From: CAWCGU01 sp963795195
GTDB lineage: Bacteria; Actinomycetota; Thermoleophilia; Solirubrobacterales; 70-9
DNA: 64,000 bases
Direction: 5' to 3'
Assembly: GCA_963795195.1 (NCBI GenBank)
Contig: CAWCGU010000006.1
Coordinates: forward strand, 2,108,001 to 2,172,000
Part shown: positions 16,690 through 25,220 of the stretch, one piece after another
Position numbering within the stretch: position 1 is the stretch's first letter
How the letters are laid out: the number at the start of each line of letters is the position of its first letter
Translations under genes and position numbers: made by a program
Notes under the pieces: generated by a model
Database searches by the model: none
Seen by the model: only the letters and a program-made list of their open reading frames with translations
What the model was told of the DNA's origin: nothing

Positions 16690-17858
16690 GCCAGGGCCGC
16701 AGCGGCCCGGTCTTCGGACTGGGCCTCGTCCTTGGGCTCGTCTTCGGGCTTGTCATCGCTGCGTTTCTTTCCAGCGACGTCGTCGAGATCCCGCTGCTGG
16801 AGGGCGATGACGCGAGCGGCGACGCCCAGGAGGTGATCGAGCAGAGCTACTGGCAGGAGGTCAACCCCGGCAAGCTCGAGGAATCATCGATTCAGGGGAT
16901 GGTCGACTACCTGCACCGCTCCTTTGAGGACCGCTTCAGTCACTACTTCAACCCGGAGGACTTCACCGCCTTCCAGGACTCGACCGAGGGTCACTTCTCC
17001 GGGATCGGCCTCGCCGTCAACGAGGTCCCCAAGGGCCTCGAAGTCGTCCAGGTCTATGAGGACAGTCCGGCCGAGGCGGCCGGGATCGAGGAAGGCGACC
17101 TGATCGTTGAAGTCCAAGGCGAGTCGATCGCCGGCGAGCCGGCCGAGGCTTCGACCGCCAAGATCAAGGGCGAGGCGGGAACCGAGGTGACGATCACGGT
17201 GCTGACTTCAGGCGAAGCGCCTCGTGAGTTGACGGTGGAGCGTGCCGAAGTCCGCATTCCAGCCGTCGTCGGCCGGATCCGCCGGCAGGCCGGCGAGACG
17301 ATCGGCTACATCCAGCTGCGCACCTTCAGCCAGGGCGTCAACGCTGATCTGCGTGCCGAGATCTCGCGCCTGGTCGAGAAGGGAGCCGAGGGAGTCGTGC
17401 TCGACCTGCGCGGCAACGGCGGAGGGTTGCTCGACGAGGCGGTGACGACGGCGAGTGTGTTCGTCGAGGACGGCCCGATCGTCAGCACAGAGGGCCGCAG
17501 CCAGCCGCGGGAGGTCTATGACGCTGTCGGCGACGCTCTGCCGGAGCGCCCGATGGCCGTGCTGATCGACCGCAACACCGCCTCCGCCTCGGAGATCGTC
17601 GCCTCGGCGCTCGCCGACTACGGGCTCGCCACACTCGTCGGCACGCGCACCTATGGCAAGGGCACCTTCCAAGAGGTGATCCCGCTGGCCAACGGCGGCG
17701 GCATCAACCTAACCGTCGGCGAGTACCTGACCTCGGAGGGGGTGTCGCTTGCCGGCGAAGGGATTCCGCCGCAGATCAAGGTGGCAGACGACGACGGCCG
17801 CCTCCCCGACGAGGCGCTCGATCGTGCGCTGCAGATCGTCGCGAGCGAGTTGCAATGA
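16686..17858 (+). CDS. S41-family C-terminal processing peptidase
   Basis: 390 aa. An N-terminal membrane anchor (PVFGLGLVLGLVFGLVIAAFL) is followed by a PDZ domain (about residues 95-185, GIGLAVNEVPKGLEVVQVYEDSPAEAAGIEEGDLIVEV) and the tail-specific protease domain. The catalytic Ser is in NTASASEIVASAL and the Lys in TYGKGTFQEVIPL, the CtpA-type Ser/Lys dyad. It should act outside the membrane on envelope proteins. The TTG start at 16686 is set by the overlap with ftsX and by the signal anchor following directly. Its stop overlaps the next start (ATGA). Confidence 0.92.
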   Translation: MSQGRSGPVFGLGLVLGLVFGLVIAAFLSSDVVEIPLLEGDDASGDAQEVIEQSYWQEVNPGKLEESSIQGMVDYLHRSFEDRFSHYFNPEDFTAFQDSTEGHFSGIGLAVNEVPKGLEVVQVYEDSPAEAAGIEEGDLIVEVQGESIAGEPAEASTAKIKGEAGTEVTITVLTSGEAPRELTVERAEVRIPAVVGRIRRQAGETIGYIQLRTFSQGVNADLRAEISRLVEKGAEGVVLDLRGNGGGLLDEAVTTASVFVEDGPIVSTEGRSQPREVYDAVGDALPERPMAVLIDRNTASASEIVASALADYGLATLVGTRTYGKGTFQEVIPLANGGGINLTVGEYLTSEGVSLAGEGIPPQIKVADDDGRLPDEALDRALQIVASELQ

Positions 17859-19678
17859 ACGCGGCGAGCGGAGGCCCGCTCGAGCACAGCCGCCGGGTCG
17901 CAGTGGTCGAGCGCCGGGGCCGCTTCAACGTTGGTGAGCTGCTCTTCGAGCGCTCATCGCAGGTCCCGTTGGGCCGGGGGCCGGTCAGGCCCCGCGTGGG
18001 CCGGATGGCGCTCGTCGATCTCGGCCCCAACGCGGGAACCCCGGTGCAGCAACTCGGGTCCCCCCATAACGCCCGCGATGTGGTCGAAGCGCTGCTCCTC
18101 GATCGCGGAGTCGAGCGCGGTTTCAGCGAGGAGGTCGACGAGGAGGCAGAGCGGGCCGCCGGCGGCGGGGCGGGGACGATCTGGGAGGGCCGCCGCGACC
18201 TGACCGATCTGGCCACCTTCACCGTCGATCCAGCCAGCGCGGCCGACTTCGACGACGCCGTCTCCGCCGATCGCCGCGGCGACGGTCTGCGCCTCTGGAT
18301 CCACATCGCCGATGTCGCGGCGCACGTGCGCCCGGGCGGGGCGCTGGACACCGAAGCCCTCTCGCGAGCCACCAGCGTCTATGTGCCCGGCACTGCGGAG
18401 CCGATGCTGCCGCGACGCCTCAGCTCGGATGCCTGCAGCCTCGTGCCTGGTCAGCCGCGGCTTGCGGTGACGACGGAGATCGAGTTGGATTCGAGCGGCG
18501 CGCCGCAGAAGGCGAGCTTCTACAGGAGCTTGATCCGCTCCGACATCCGCCTCAATTACGACGAGCTGGACGAGATCTTCGCCGGCCGGGCCGAGCCGCC
18601 CGCGGAGGTCGCCGAGCCCTTGCGCCTCGCCCGTGACGCCGCGGCCCGCCTCTCCGAACGCCGGCGCTCCGGCGGTCTGGAGGTGGATTCGCGCGAACCT
18701 GAGTTCGAGTTCGACGAGGACGGAAATGTCGTCGGCGCCCACGGCGTCGAGCAAACCGAGTCGCACCGCCTGATCGAGCAACTGATGGTGCTCAACAACG
18801 AGCACGTGGCCCAGTTCCTCGAGGCTCGCAAGGTCCCAACGCTCTTTCGAGTTCACGAGCTGCCCGATCCGCAGCGGATCAGGCTGCTGTTAGAGCAGCT
18901 CGCCGCCCTCGACATCCCCACTCCTGCGATTCCCGACAACCTCGGCCCCAGCGACGCGGGCAGGCTGGCGATCGAGGCGAGTCAGGTCGCCGCACGTGAG
19001 GCCAAACGCCGCGGTCATGGCCGTGACGCCTATACATCGCTTGTGCTGCGCTCGCTCAAACAGGCCGTCTACCTCGACCGCAACCTCGGCCACGCAGGTC
19101 TCGGCAGCAATGCCTACGCACACTTCACCTCCCCGATCCGTCGCTATCCGGACCTGATCGCTCACCGGGCTCTGCTCTCGGAGTTGAACCAGGGTGAGGT
19201 CGCTCCGGAGCGCGGCTTCGTGAGTGACGCCGGCGTCCACAGCTCGGGGAGCGAGCGCGACGCCGCCCGCATCGAGCGCGACGCCGACGACGTCTGCGCG
19301 GCCTTCCTGCTCTCCCGCGAGCTGCGCGAGCACGGTCAGGGGAGCGTCTTCGAGGGAGAGGTCTCGGGCGTGATCGGGGCCGGCGCCTTCATCAACTTCC
19401 GGGGCCGTTTCGCGGACGTCTACGAGGGCTTTCTGCCGTCTCGGCGGATGGGTGGCGAGCGCCTCGACCTAAACGAAACGGAGACCGCCCTGGTCGCTCA
19501 GCGCAGCGGGCGGACCGTGCTGCGGCTCGGCGATCCGGTCTCCGTCAAGGTCGAGGGCGTCGAGGCGGCCCGCGGACGCGTCAATCTCGCTCCCGACTCA
19601 AAGCCCGAGCAAGGCAAGGGCAAGCCTCGAGGGACGCAGGGGCGTCGCACCCCTCGCGGCGGCAGGGCCCGCAAGTGA
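17855..19678 (+). CDS. rnr: RNase R/RNB-type 3'-5' exoribonuclease
   Basis: 607 aa. The RNB domain is clear: DPASAADFDDAVSADRRGDGLRLWIHIADVAAHV contains the metal-binding Asp cluster, with ATSVYVPGTAEPMLPRRLSSDACSL and AYAHFTSPIRRYPDLIAHRAL further on. An S1-like segment (VFEGEVSGVIGAGAFINFRGRFADVYEGFLPSRRM) and a Lys/Arg/Gly-rich tail follow. The region before RNB is only about 110 residues, so the pair of cold-shock domains found in 813-aa E. coli RNase R is shortened or missing. RNase R works with tmRNA-SmpB in several bacteria, and smpB overlaps the end of this gene by 4 nt. Confidence 0.92.
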   Translation: MNAASGGPLEHSRRVAVVERRGRFNVGELLFERSSQVPLGRGPVRPRVGRMALVDLGPNAGTPVQQLGSPHNARDVVEALLLDRGVERGFSEEVDEEAERAAGGGAGTIWEGRRDLTDLATFTVDPASAADFDDAVSADRRGDGLRLWIHIADVAAHVRPGGALDTEALSRATSVYVPGTAEPMLPRRLSSDACSLVPGQPRLAVTTEIELDSSGAPQKASFYRSLIRSDIRLNYDELDEIFAGRAEPPAEVAEPLRLARDAAARLSERRRSGGLEVDSREPEFEFDEDGNVVGAHGVEQTESHRLIEQLMVLNNEHVAQFLEARKVPTLFRVHELPDPQRIRLLLEQLAALDIPTPAIPDNLGPSDAGRLAIEASQVAAREAKRRGHGRDAYTSLVLRSLKQAVYLDRNLGHAGLGSNAYAHFTSPIRRYPDLIAHRALLSELNQGEVAPERGFVSDAGVHSSGSERDAARIERDADDVCAAFLLSRELREHGQGSVFEGEVSGVIGAGAFINFRGRFADVYEGFLPSRRMGGERLDLNETETALVAQRSGRTVLRLGDPVSVKVEGVEAARGRVNLAPDSKPEQGKGKPRGTQGRRTPRGGRARK

Positions 19679-20151
19679 GCGCCAAGAAGAAGAAGTCGGC
19701 CGGAGCCGACGTCGCCCGCAACCGCCAGGCGAGGCATCGCTACCAGCTGATCGAAACCTTCGAGTGCGGAATCGTCCTGCAGGGCACGGAGGTCAAGGCG
19801 CTCCGCGACGGCAAGGCGCAGCTCACGGACGCCTACGCGACCATCGAGGCTGGGGAGGTCTGGTTGCGTGGCCTGCACATTCCCCCCTATCCGCCGGCGG
19901 CCGGCGAGAACCATGAGCCGGAGAGACCACGCAAGCTGTTGCTGCACCGCTACGAGGTCGAGCGGCTTATCGGGCGCAGCCAGCGCAAGGGGCTGACGAT
20001 GGTGCCGACTCGCGTCTATTTCAAGGGGCCGCGCGCAAAGGTGGAGCTCGCCCTCGCCCAGGGCAAGGAACAGCGAGACAGGCGCCGCGAAATCGCGGAT
20101 CGCGACATCCGCCGGGAAATCGAGCGCGATCACAAACAGCGGATGCGCTGA
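19675..20151 (+). CDS. smpB: SsrA-binding protein SmpB
   Basis: 158 aa. SmpB binds tmRNA and delivers it to stalled ribosomes for trans-translation. The OB-fold motifs are present: ARNRQARHRYQLIETFECGIVLQGTEVKALRDGKAQLTDAYATIE, GLHIPPYPP, RKLLLHRYEVERL, GLTMVPTRVYFKGPRAKVELALAQGK, and the basic C-terminal tail KEQRDRRREIADRD...KQRMR that mimics mRNA in the decoding centre. It starts at a GTG overlapping the rnr stop (GTGA). Its RNA partner ssrA lies 11.6 kb away at 31775-32144 on the opposite strand. Confidence 0.96.
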   Translation: MSAKKKKSAGADVARNRQARHRYQLIETFECGIVLQGTEVKALRDGKAQLTDAYATIEAGEVWLRGLHIPPYPPAAGENHEPERPRKLLLHRYEVERLIGRSQRKGLTMVPTRVYFKGPRAKVELALAQGKEQRDRRREIADRDIRREIERDHKQRMR

Positions 20152-20275
20152 GCCCGGCAATCCTTCTCCCACCCGAGTGAGGGGTGAAGAGGCGCGAGGC
20201 CGTAGGCTGGGATGATTGAATTCGCCGTTCGGGCACCGAGCCCGGGTGGCTCGATCGCTTTATCGCTACGGCTCT

Positions 20276-22765
20276 ATGGGAATTTTCGGCAGAGGCTCTG
20301 GCAACGACGAGGCGCCGGAACAGGCGCCTGGCTCCGCCGATGACGCGACTGCCTCCGCTGCGGAGGCGATTCCCGATGCGCCAAATTCGGTACCTCCCCC
20401 GGGTGCGCAGCAAGAGCCCTCGAGCCCGGAGCCTGAGGACCCCGCGACCAAGGAGGAGTCTGGGGCCGAGAGGCGCAAGCGCCTGAAGGAGGAGCGCAAG
20501 GAGGAACGCGAGCGCAAGATCGCGGAACGCAAGCAGGCCCGGGAAGAGCTGCGCCTGCGCAAGCTGGAGGAGCGCGAGCAGCGCAAGGCGAAGAAGCTCG
20601 CCGCAAAGGGGGAGGCGCCCGAGCCGGAGAGCCAACAGCCGGCCGAGGCTACCGCGGCGGCGCCCACTGAGGCTGCGGCGATTGTGACCCCGGCCGAAGT
20701 CGAGCCATCGCCTGAACCGGCTGAAACTGTGGCTGTCGCAGATCCACCTGCGCCCAGCGCCAAGGAACTGCGGGCTCAACGCAAGGCCGAACGGGCTGAG
20801 CAGCAGGAGAAGGCCCGCGCCGAACGTCAGCGGGCGGTCGAGGAGCGGCGTGCCCAGCGCGAGGCAAAGCGTCAGGCCGCGCTGGAAGCCCGGCAACATA
20901 AGGCCGAGCAGCGCAAGGCGAAGCGTGAGGAACGCAAAGCCGAAACAGCGGAGCCCGCGACACCATCCGCCGAATCGAGTGAGGCGCTCGAGGCGACCGC
21001 GGGCGCCGCGGCCCTGGCCGCCGGTGCGGCGGGCGCGGCAGCCGCCGCCGGCGTCGGGGAGAAGGCGGACACGCCAGCTGTGACAGAGGCGCTGCCGGTC
21101 GTCGAGCTGGAGCCCTCAGAACAGGCGGAGCAGGGGCAGGAGGAACCGGCCGGGGAAGAAACTTCCGCCGTGCCTGTGCCGGCCGCCGCTGATCCCGAGC
21201 TCTCTGTCGCCGAACCTGAACCGGACGCGGAACCCGAGCCTCCCGCGGAGGCCGAGCCGGAGCCGACCGACTCCGAGCCGGAACCAGAACCAGAACCAGA
21301 ACCGGAGCCGGCCCCCGCCGAGCCCGAGCCCGCCGTCGCTGAATCTGAGCCCGACGCCGAGGTCCCCGCTTCCCCGCCGGCCGACGCGCCCCCGACGCCG
21401 GATGAAGACGAGCTGCTGGCTTCGATCGAAGCCGAGGCTCTGGCTCGAATCTCGTCTGCCGAGGCCGAGGCCGAACAGGCCAGGGCGAAGATGGCGGCGA
21501 TCGAGGCCGAGGAGAAGCAGGCTGCGGCGGAGGTCGAGCGTCTGCGCGAACAGGAAGAGGCCTCGCGCGCCGAGGCCGAGCGTCAAGTCCGGGAGGCCGA
21601 GGAGCTTCAGCGCCAGGTTGAGGAGCGTGTCGCCCGAGCCCGCAAGCTTGCCGAGGAGCGGGTTCAGGAGGCCGAAGGCGCCAGCATGCGGATCATGGAG
21701 CGAGCCGCAGAGCTTGAGAAGCGCAGCAGCGGCGACCCTGACGTCCTCATCGACCAGCTTCGAGCCGCCGAGGCTTCGGTGGCCGCGCACCGCGTTCACC
21801 AGCAGGAGCTCTCCGAGCAGCTCGAGCAGGGCGAGCGGCGCCTGATCGAGGAGAGCGAGAGGATGGAAGGGGCACTCGCGGAGGCGCTTGAAAGCCTCGA
21901 CGAGATCGAGGCGCGCGCCGTCGAGGCCGAAGCTCGAGCGGCCCGCGCCGAACGGCTCAGCGAGCTGCGCCAGCGTGAGCAGGAGCGGGAGGCGCGGCTG
22001 CGCGAGGTCCTCGAGCGGATCAGCGAGACCGAGCGACGCGCGACTCAAGCCGAGCAGCGCGCCCGCGCTGCCGTCAACGATCTGATCAGCGCGCCCTCAC
22101 CGCTGCACGTCCCGGACCCGGAGCTCGAGCCGCGGCCGCAGGAGCCCACCCCCTCGCCTTCGCCCGCACAGGATCCGTCGGCGACCTGGTCACCACCCGT
22201 CGACTCTCAGGCCGTCGAGGAGAGCCCCGCCTTCCCGTCACACCAGCCGGAGGCTTGGGCGGCGCCGGAGGCAGCAGACGAAACAGGGGCGCCGGAGCCC
22301 GCCGGCATGCCCGACGACGCCGTTGCGCAGGCCGCCGAGGCGCCCGCGGACGACGACTCGGTCGCTGAGGAGCCTGCGGCCGAGGAACCTGCTGCCGAGG
22401 AACCTGCGGCTGAGGAGACGCCGGCCGTCGAGGCCCAGGAGCCCGACCCCGAACCCGACCCCGAGGTTCCACCCGTAGACGAACCCCAGCAGCAGACTGT
22501 TGCTGCAGCCCAAGCCGAGCAAGCGTCCGCCCCACCACCAGAGCCCGCCCCCAGCGCAGCGAGTGACCCGGGCACCGGGCAGGTCAGCCTCAATACAGCC
22601 ACCTACGAGGAGCTTCGAGCGCTCGACCTCTCAGTCACCCAAACCGGGCGGCTGCTCGCCTACCGCGAGCGCAGCGGCGGCTTCACCTCGGTCGACGAGC
22701 TCGACCGGATCCCCGGCTTCCCGAAGCACTTCCTCACCGACCTCAAGGGCAGGGTCAGACCCTAG
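20276..22765 (+). CDS. Large charged coiled-coil protein with C-terminal helix-hairpin-helix
   Basis: 829 aa from ATG 20276 (an earlier TTG at 20216 is possible). About residues 40-230 are Lys/Arg/Glu-rich heptad-like sequence (EERKEERERKIAERKQAREEL). About 230-400 are low-complexity Glu/Pro/Ala, including tandem EPEPEPEPEP. About 400-620 are a long coiled coil rich in EAEAEQARAKMAA-type heptads. Another acidic Pro/Ala/Glu stretch with AEEPAAEEP repeats follows. The last 60 residues (VSLNTATYEELRALDLSVTQTGRLLAYRERSGGFTSVDELDRIPGF) are a ComEA-like helix-hairpin-helix, a non-specific DNA-binding fold. No signal peptide or membrane helix is seen. A structural, DNA- or RNA-associated role is possible but not known. 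Confidence 0.75.
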   Translation: MGIFGRGSGNDEAPEQAPGSADDATASAAEAIPDAPNSVPPPGAQQEPSSPEPEDPATKEESGAERRKRLKEERKEERERKIAERKQAREELRLRKLEEREQRKAKKLAAKGEAPEPESQQPAEATAAAPTEAAAIVTPAEVEPSPEPAETVAVADPPAPSAKELRAQRKAERAEQQEKARAERQRAVEERRAQREAKRQAALEARQHKAEQRKAKREERKAETAEPATPSAESSEALEATAGAAALAAGAAGAAAAAGVGEKADTPAVTEALPVVELEPSEQAEQGQEEPAGEETSAVPVPAAADPELSVAEPEPDAEPEPPAEAEPEPTDSEPEPEPEPEPEPAPAEPEPAVAESEPDAEVPASPPADAPPTPDEDELLASIEAEALARISSAEAEAEQARAKMAAIEAEEKQAAAEVERLREQEEASRAEAERQVREAEELQRQVEERVARARKLAEERVQEAEGASMRIMERAAELEKRSSGDPDVLIDQLRAAEASVAAHRVHQQELSEQLEQGERRLIEESERMEGALAEALESLDEIEARAVEAEARAARAERLSELRQREQEREARLREVLERISETERRATQAEQRARAAVNDLISAPSPLHVPDPELEPRPQEPTPSPSPAQDPSATWSPPVDSQAVEESPAFPSHQPEAWAAPEAADETGAPEPAGMPDDAVAQAAEAPADDDSVAEEPAAEEPAAEEPAAEETPAVEAQEPDPEPDPEVPPVDEPQQQTVAAAQAEQASAPPPEPAPSAASDPGTGQVSLNTATYEELRALDLSVTQTGRLLAYRERSGGFTSVDELDRIPGFPKHFLTDLKGRVRP

Positions 22766-22789
22766 GCTGGAATTCCGCCCGGGGCCCGC

Positions 22790-24166
22790 CTACAGGCCGT
22801 AGGCCTCGATCAGCTTCAGCCAGACTTCGCTGCGGGTGGGAAACGGCGCGACGGCGTGCCGCAGGCGCTCGAGCGGAACCTCTCCGACGATCGCGATCGT
22901 CGCGGCCTGCACGAACTCGGCGGTGTCGACGCCGGCGAAGGTCGCCCCGATGATCACGCCGCGCTGCTCGTCGACGACGAGCCGTGAGGTGCCCGCCGTG
23001 TTGCGACCGTGGAAGCTGGCGCCGGCATTCGCCGAGGTCGTCACGTCGACGGCGCGGGCTTTGATGCCGGCCGACTCGGCTCCCCCCAGCGTCAGTCCGA
23101 CGGCCGCGACCTGGGGCTCGGTGAAGATCACCCGCGGCGAGTGCCGTCCGTCGATCCGCACCGTGGCGTCGCCTCCCAGGATGTTGGAGGCTGCGATCCA
23201 GGCCTGGTACTTGCCCATGTGAGTCAGCAGGGCGCGGCCGTTGCAATCACCGATCGCGTAGAGCCAATCGCTCCCCGTCGCCCGCATGCGATCGTCGACC
23301 TCGATGTAGTCCCCCGGTTCGAGGCCCACCGTCTGCAGCCCGATTCCTCCGGTCAACGGCACCCGGCCGACGGCGACAAGTAGCTCCGTTCCGTGCAGTT
23401 CGGTCCCGCCCTCGAGGGTCAGCGCCACCTGCCCGCCGTCGCCGCGCCGAGCAGAGCTCGCCTTGGCTCCGAGGTGCAGCTCCACACCGGCTGCGCGCAG
23501 CCCCTCCGCCACCTGCTCGCTCGCAAACGGCTCCTCGCCGGCAATCAGGCGGTCCATCCCCTCAGCCACGGCGACGGAGGAACCGAGGGTTGCCCAAGCT
23601 TGGGCCATCTCCACCCCGACCACGCCACCGCCGAGGATCAGCAGCCGATCCGGGACTTCTGACGCCGTGGTCACTTCGCGATTGCCCCAGGGCCTCGCCC
23701 CGGCGAGTCCGTCGATCGGCGGCATCGCGGGGCCGCTTCCCGTGGCGACGACGACGGCCTTGTTGGCGATCAGGACCTCGGGCCCGACCACGACCCGGCG
23801 CTCGCCATCGAGCGATCCGCTGCCGCGAAAAAGCTCGATCTGGCGTTCCTGCAGCCACGGGATCTGCCCCGAGTCGTCGAGGTCGTGGATCACCTCATCA
23901 CGGCGCAACAGAGCTCGCGCGGCGTCGAGCCCGCCCGTAACCGCTTCGGCAGCCCCTGGAACACGCCTGATTTCGGCCAGCGCCTGAGCGGGTCGCAGCA
24001 GCGCCTTCGAGGGCATGCAGGCGTAGTAGGAGCACTCGCCTCCAATCAGGTGCTCCTCGACGATCGCGACGCGCAGGCCGCCGTCCGCGAGCCGGCCTGC
24101 GCAGACTTCCCCCGCGGGGCCGGCGCCGACCACGACGACATCGAACTCGCGCTCGCTCAAGCTCAT
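22790..24166 (-). CDS. FAD-dependent pyridine nucleotide-disulfide oxidoreductase (dihydrolipoamide/mercuric reductase-like)
   Basis: 458 aa. An FAD-binding Rossmann motif VVVGAGPAGEVCAGRLADGG opens the protein. The redox disulfide is CSYYAC in GGECSYYACMPSKALL (CX4C, as in class I enzymes). A second NAD(P)-binding motif LLILGGGVVGVEMAQAWATLG lies near residue 180 and the FAD-contacting LYAIGDCNGRALLTHMGKYQ near 310. The C-terminal interface motif, normally HPTxSE with a catalytic His, reads APFPTRSEVW here, with Phe at the His position. The exact substrate is therefore uncertain; lipoamide is unlikely without the His. It is convergent with the HhH protein gene. Confidence 0.83.
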   Translation of the reverse strand: MSLSEREFDVVVVGAGPAGEVCAGRLADGGLRVAIVEEHLIGGECSYYACMPSKALLRPAQALAEIRRVPGAAEAVTGGLDAARALLRRDEVIHDLDDSGQIPWLQERQIELFRGSGSLDGERRVVVGPEVLIANKAVVVATGSGPAMPPIDGLAGARPWGNREVTTASEVPDRLLILGGGVVGVEMAQAWATLGSSVAVAEGMDRLIAGEEPFASEQVAEGLRAAGVELHLGAKASSARRGDGGQVALTLEGGTELHGTELLVAVGRVPLTGGIGLQTVGLEPGDYIEVDDRMRATGSDWLYAIGDCNGRALLTHMGKYQAWIAASNILGGDATVRIDGRHSPRVIFTEPQVAAVGLTLGGAESAGIKARAVDVTTSANAGASFHGRNTAGTSRLVVDEQRGVIIGATFAGVDTAEFVQAATIAIVGEVPLERLRHAVAPFPTRSEVWLKLIEAYGL

Positions 24167-24200
24167 TCGGGCGGGACACTACCCGCAACCGCCGCCCGGC

Positions 24201-25110
24201 TCAAACGTCGGAGAAGTCGCGCTCCAGGAAGGTCTCGGTGACGCCGACGGCGAGGGCGATCGCGAGGCCGATGTAGACGACGGCAACCAGCGCGCGGGTG
24301 CGACCGGGTATCGCGTGGTAAGCCTGGGCCTCGGGGGTGTTGCGGTTCTTCCAGCGCCTCCAGGTTTCGATCGCCGCCGAAGACCAGCACCAGCAGCAGG
24401 ATCGGGTTCGGGAAGAGGACCATCAGCGCGATCAGAACTGCGTAGCCGAACAGCCAAACCCAGGGGCTGAGCGCCGCCATCGCCCGACCGCCGTCAAGCG
24501 GCAGCACCGGCAGCAGGTTGAGCAGGTTGATGAAGAAGCCGACGTAGGCGAGCGCCTGCCAGAACTCCTCGCCGGTGGCGAGCCAGATCCCGAGCGGGAC
24601 CAGCGCGGCCAGGCTGCCGATGATCGGGCCGGCAAGACCGACCCTGGCCTCGGCCGCGGCGTCGTCGCCCATCGACTTGGCGGCGATCACGGCGCCGAGG
24701 AAGGGAATGAACATCGGCGCCGAGGCCTCGACACCCTCGCGTCGCAACTGGATCACGTGTCCCATCTCGTGGACGAGCAGCAGCAGCACGAACCCGACGG
24801 CGAACGACCAGCCCCAGATCAGTGCGTAGGCGGCGATCGAAACGAGCATCGTGGCCGAGGTCGTGAAGATCTTCACCTTTGGCAACAACAGCAGCAAAAC
24901 CTTCAGCTTGGCCCCGAACTTGAGCAGCAGGAGCCCAACGGCAACAAGCGGCCCCCAGAAGCGCTTCAGCAACGAGCGCAGGCCGGACTCGGGATGAATC
25001 GGGCCCTCGGGGATCGGCGGGCTCGGCTCGGGCAGGGGAGAGCCAGTGACGGGTGATGGCCACGAGTCTGCGCTTGCGTATGAGGGTTTCATTGCTCTTG
25101 GATCATCCAT
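24201..25110 (-). CDS. Site-2 protease family (M50) membrane metalloprotease, frame break near 3' end
   Basis: About 302 aa when joined. The active-site helix LLLVHEMGHVIQLRREG holds the HExxH zinc motif; the second motif LLNLLPVLPLDGGRAMAAL supplies the Asp. Several hydrophobic segments surround them (residues about 58-75, 95-130, 170-190, 220-250). The ATG at 25110 is chosen (MDDPRAMKPSYAS). Near 24360 the frame is lost in FGGDRNLEAL; one base shift restores RWKNRNTPEAQAYHAIPGRTRALVAVVYIGLAIALAVGVTETFLERDFSDV and a stop at 24201-24203, which matches the family's C-terminal membrane helix. Read without the shift, the tail is Arg-rich nonsense to 24163. Confidence 0.82.
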
Positions 25111-25220
25111 CGCTCTACTAAAGGTAGGGCGAAGCGGCTCTCGACAGGCAGGCATTGATCGAGGACCGGGTCAGCCCGCGCGGGTTGACCTGGCGGCGCC
25201 GGGACGGTAGCGTGCGGTCA

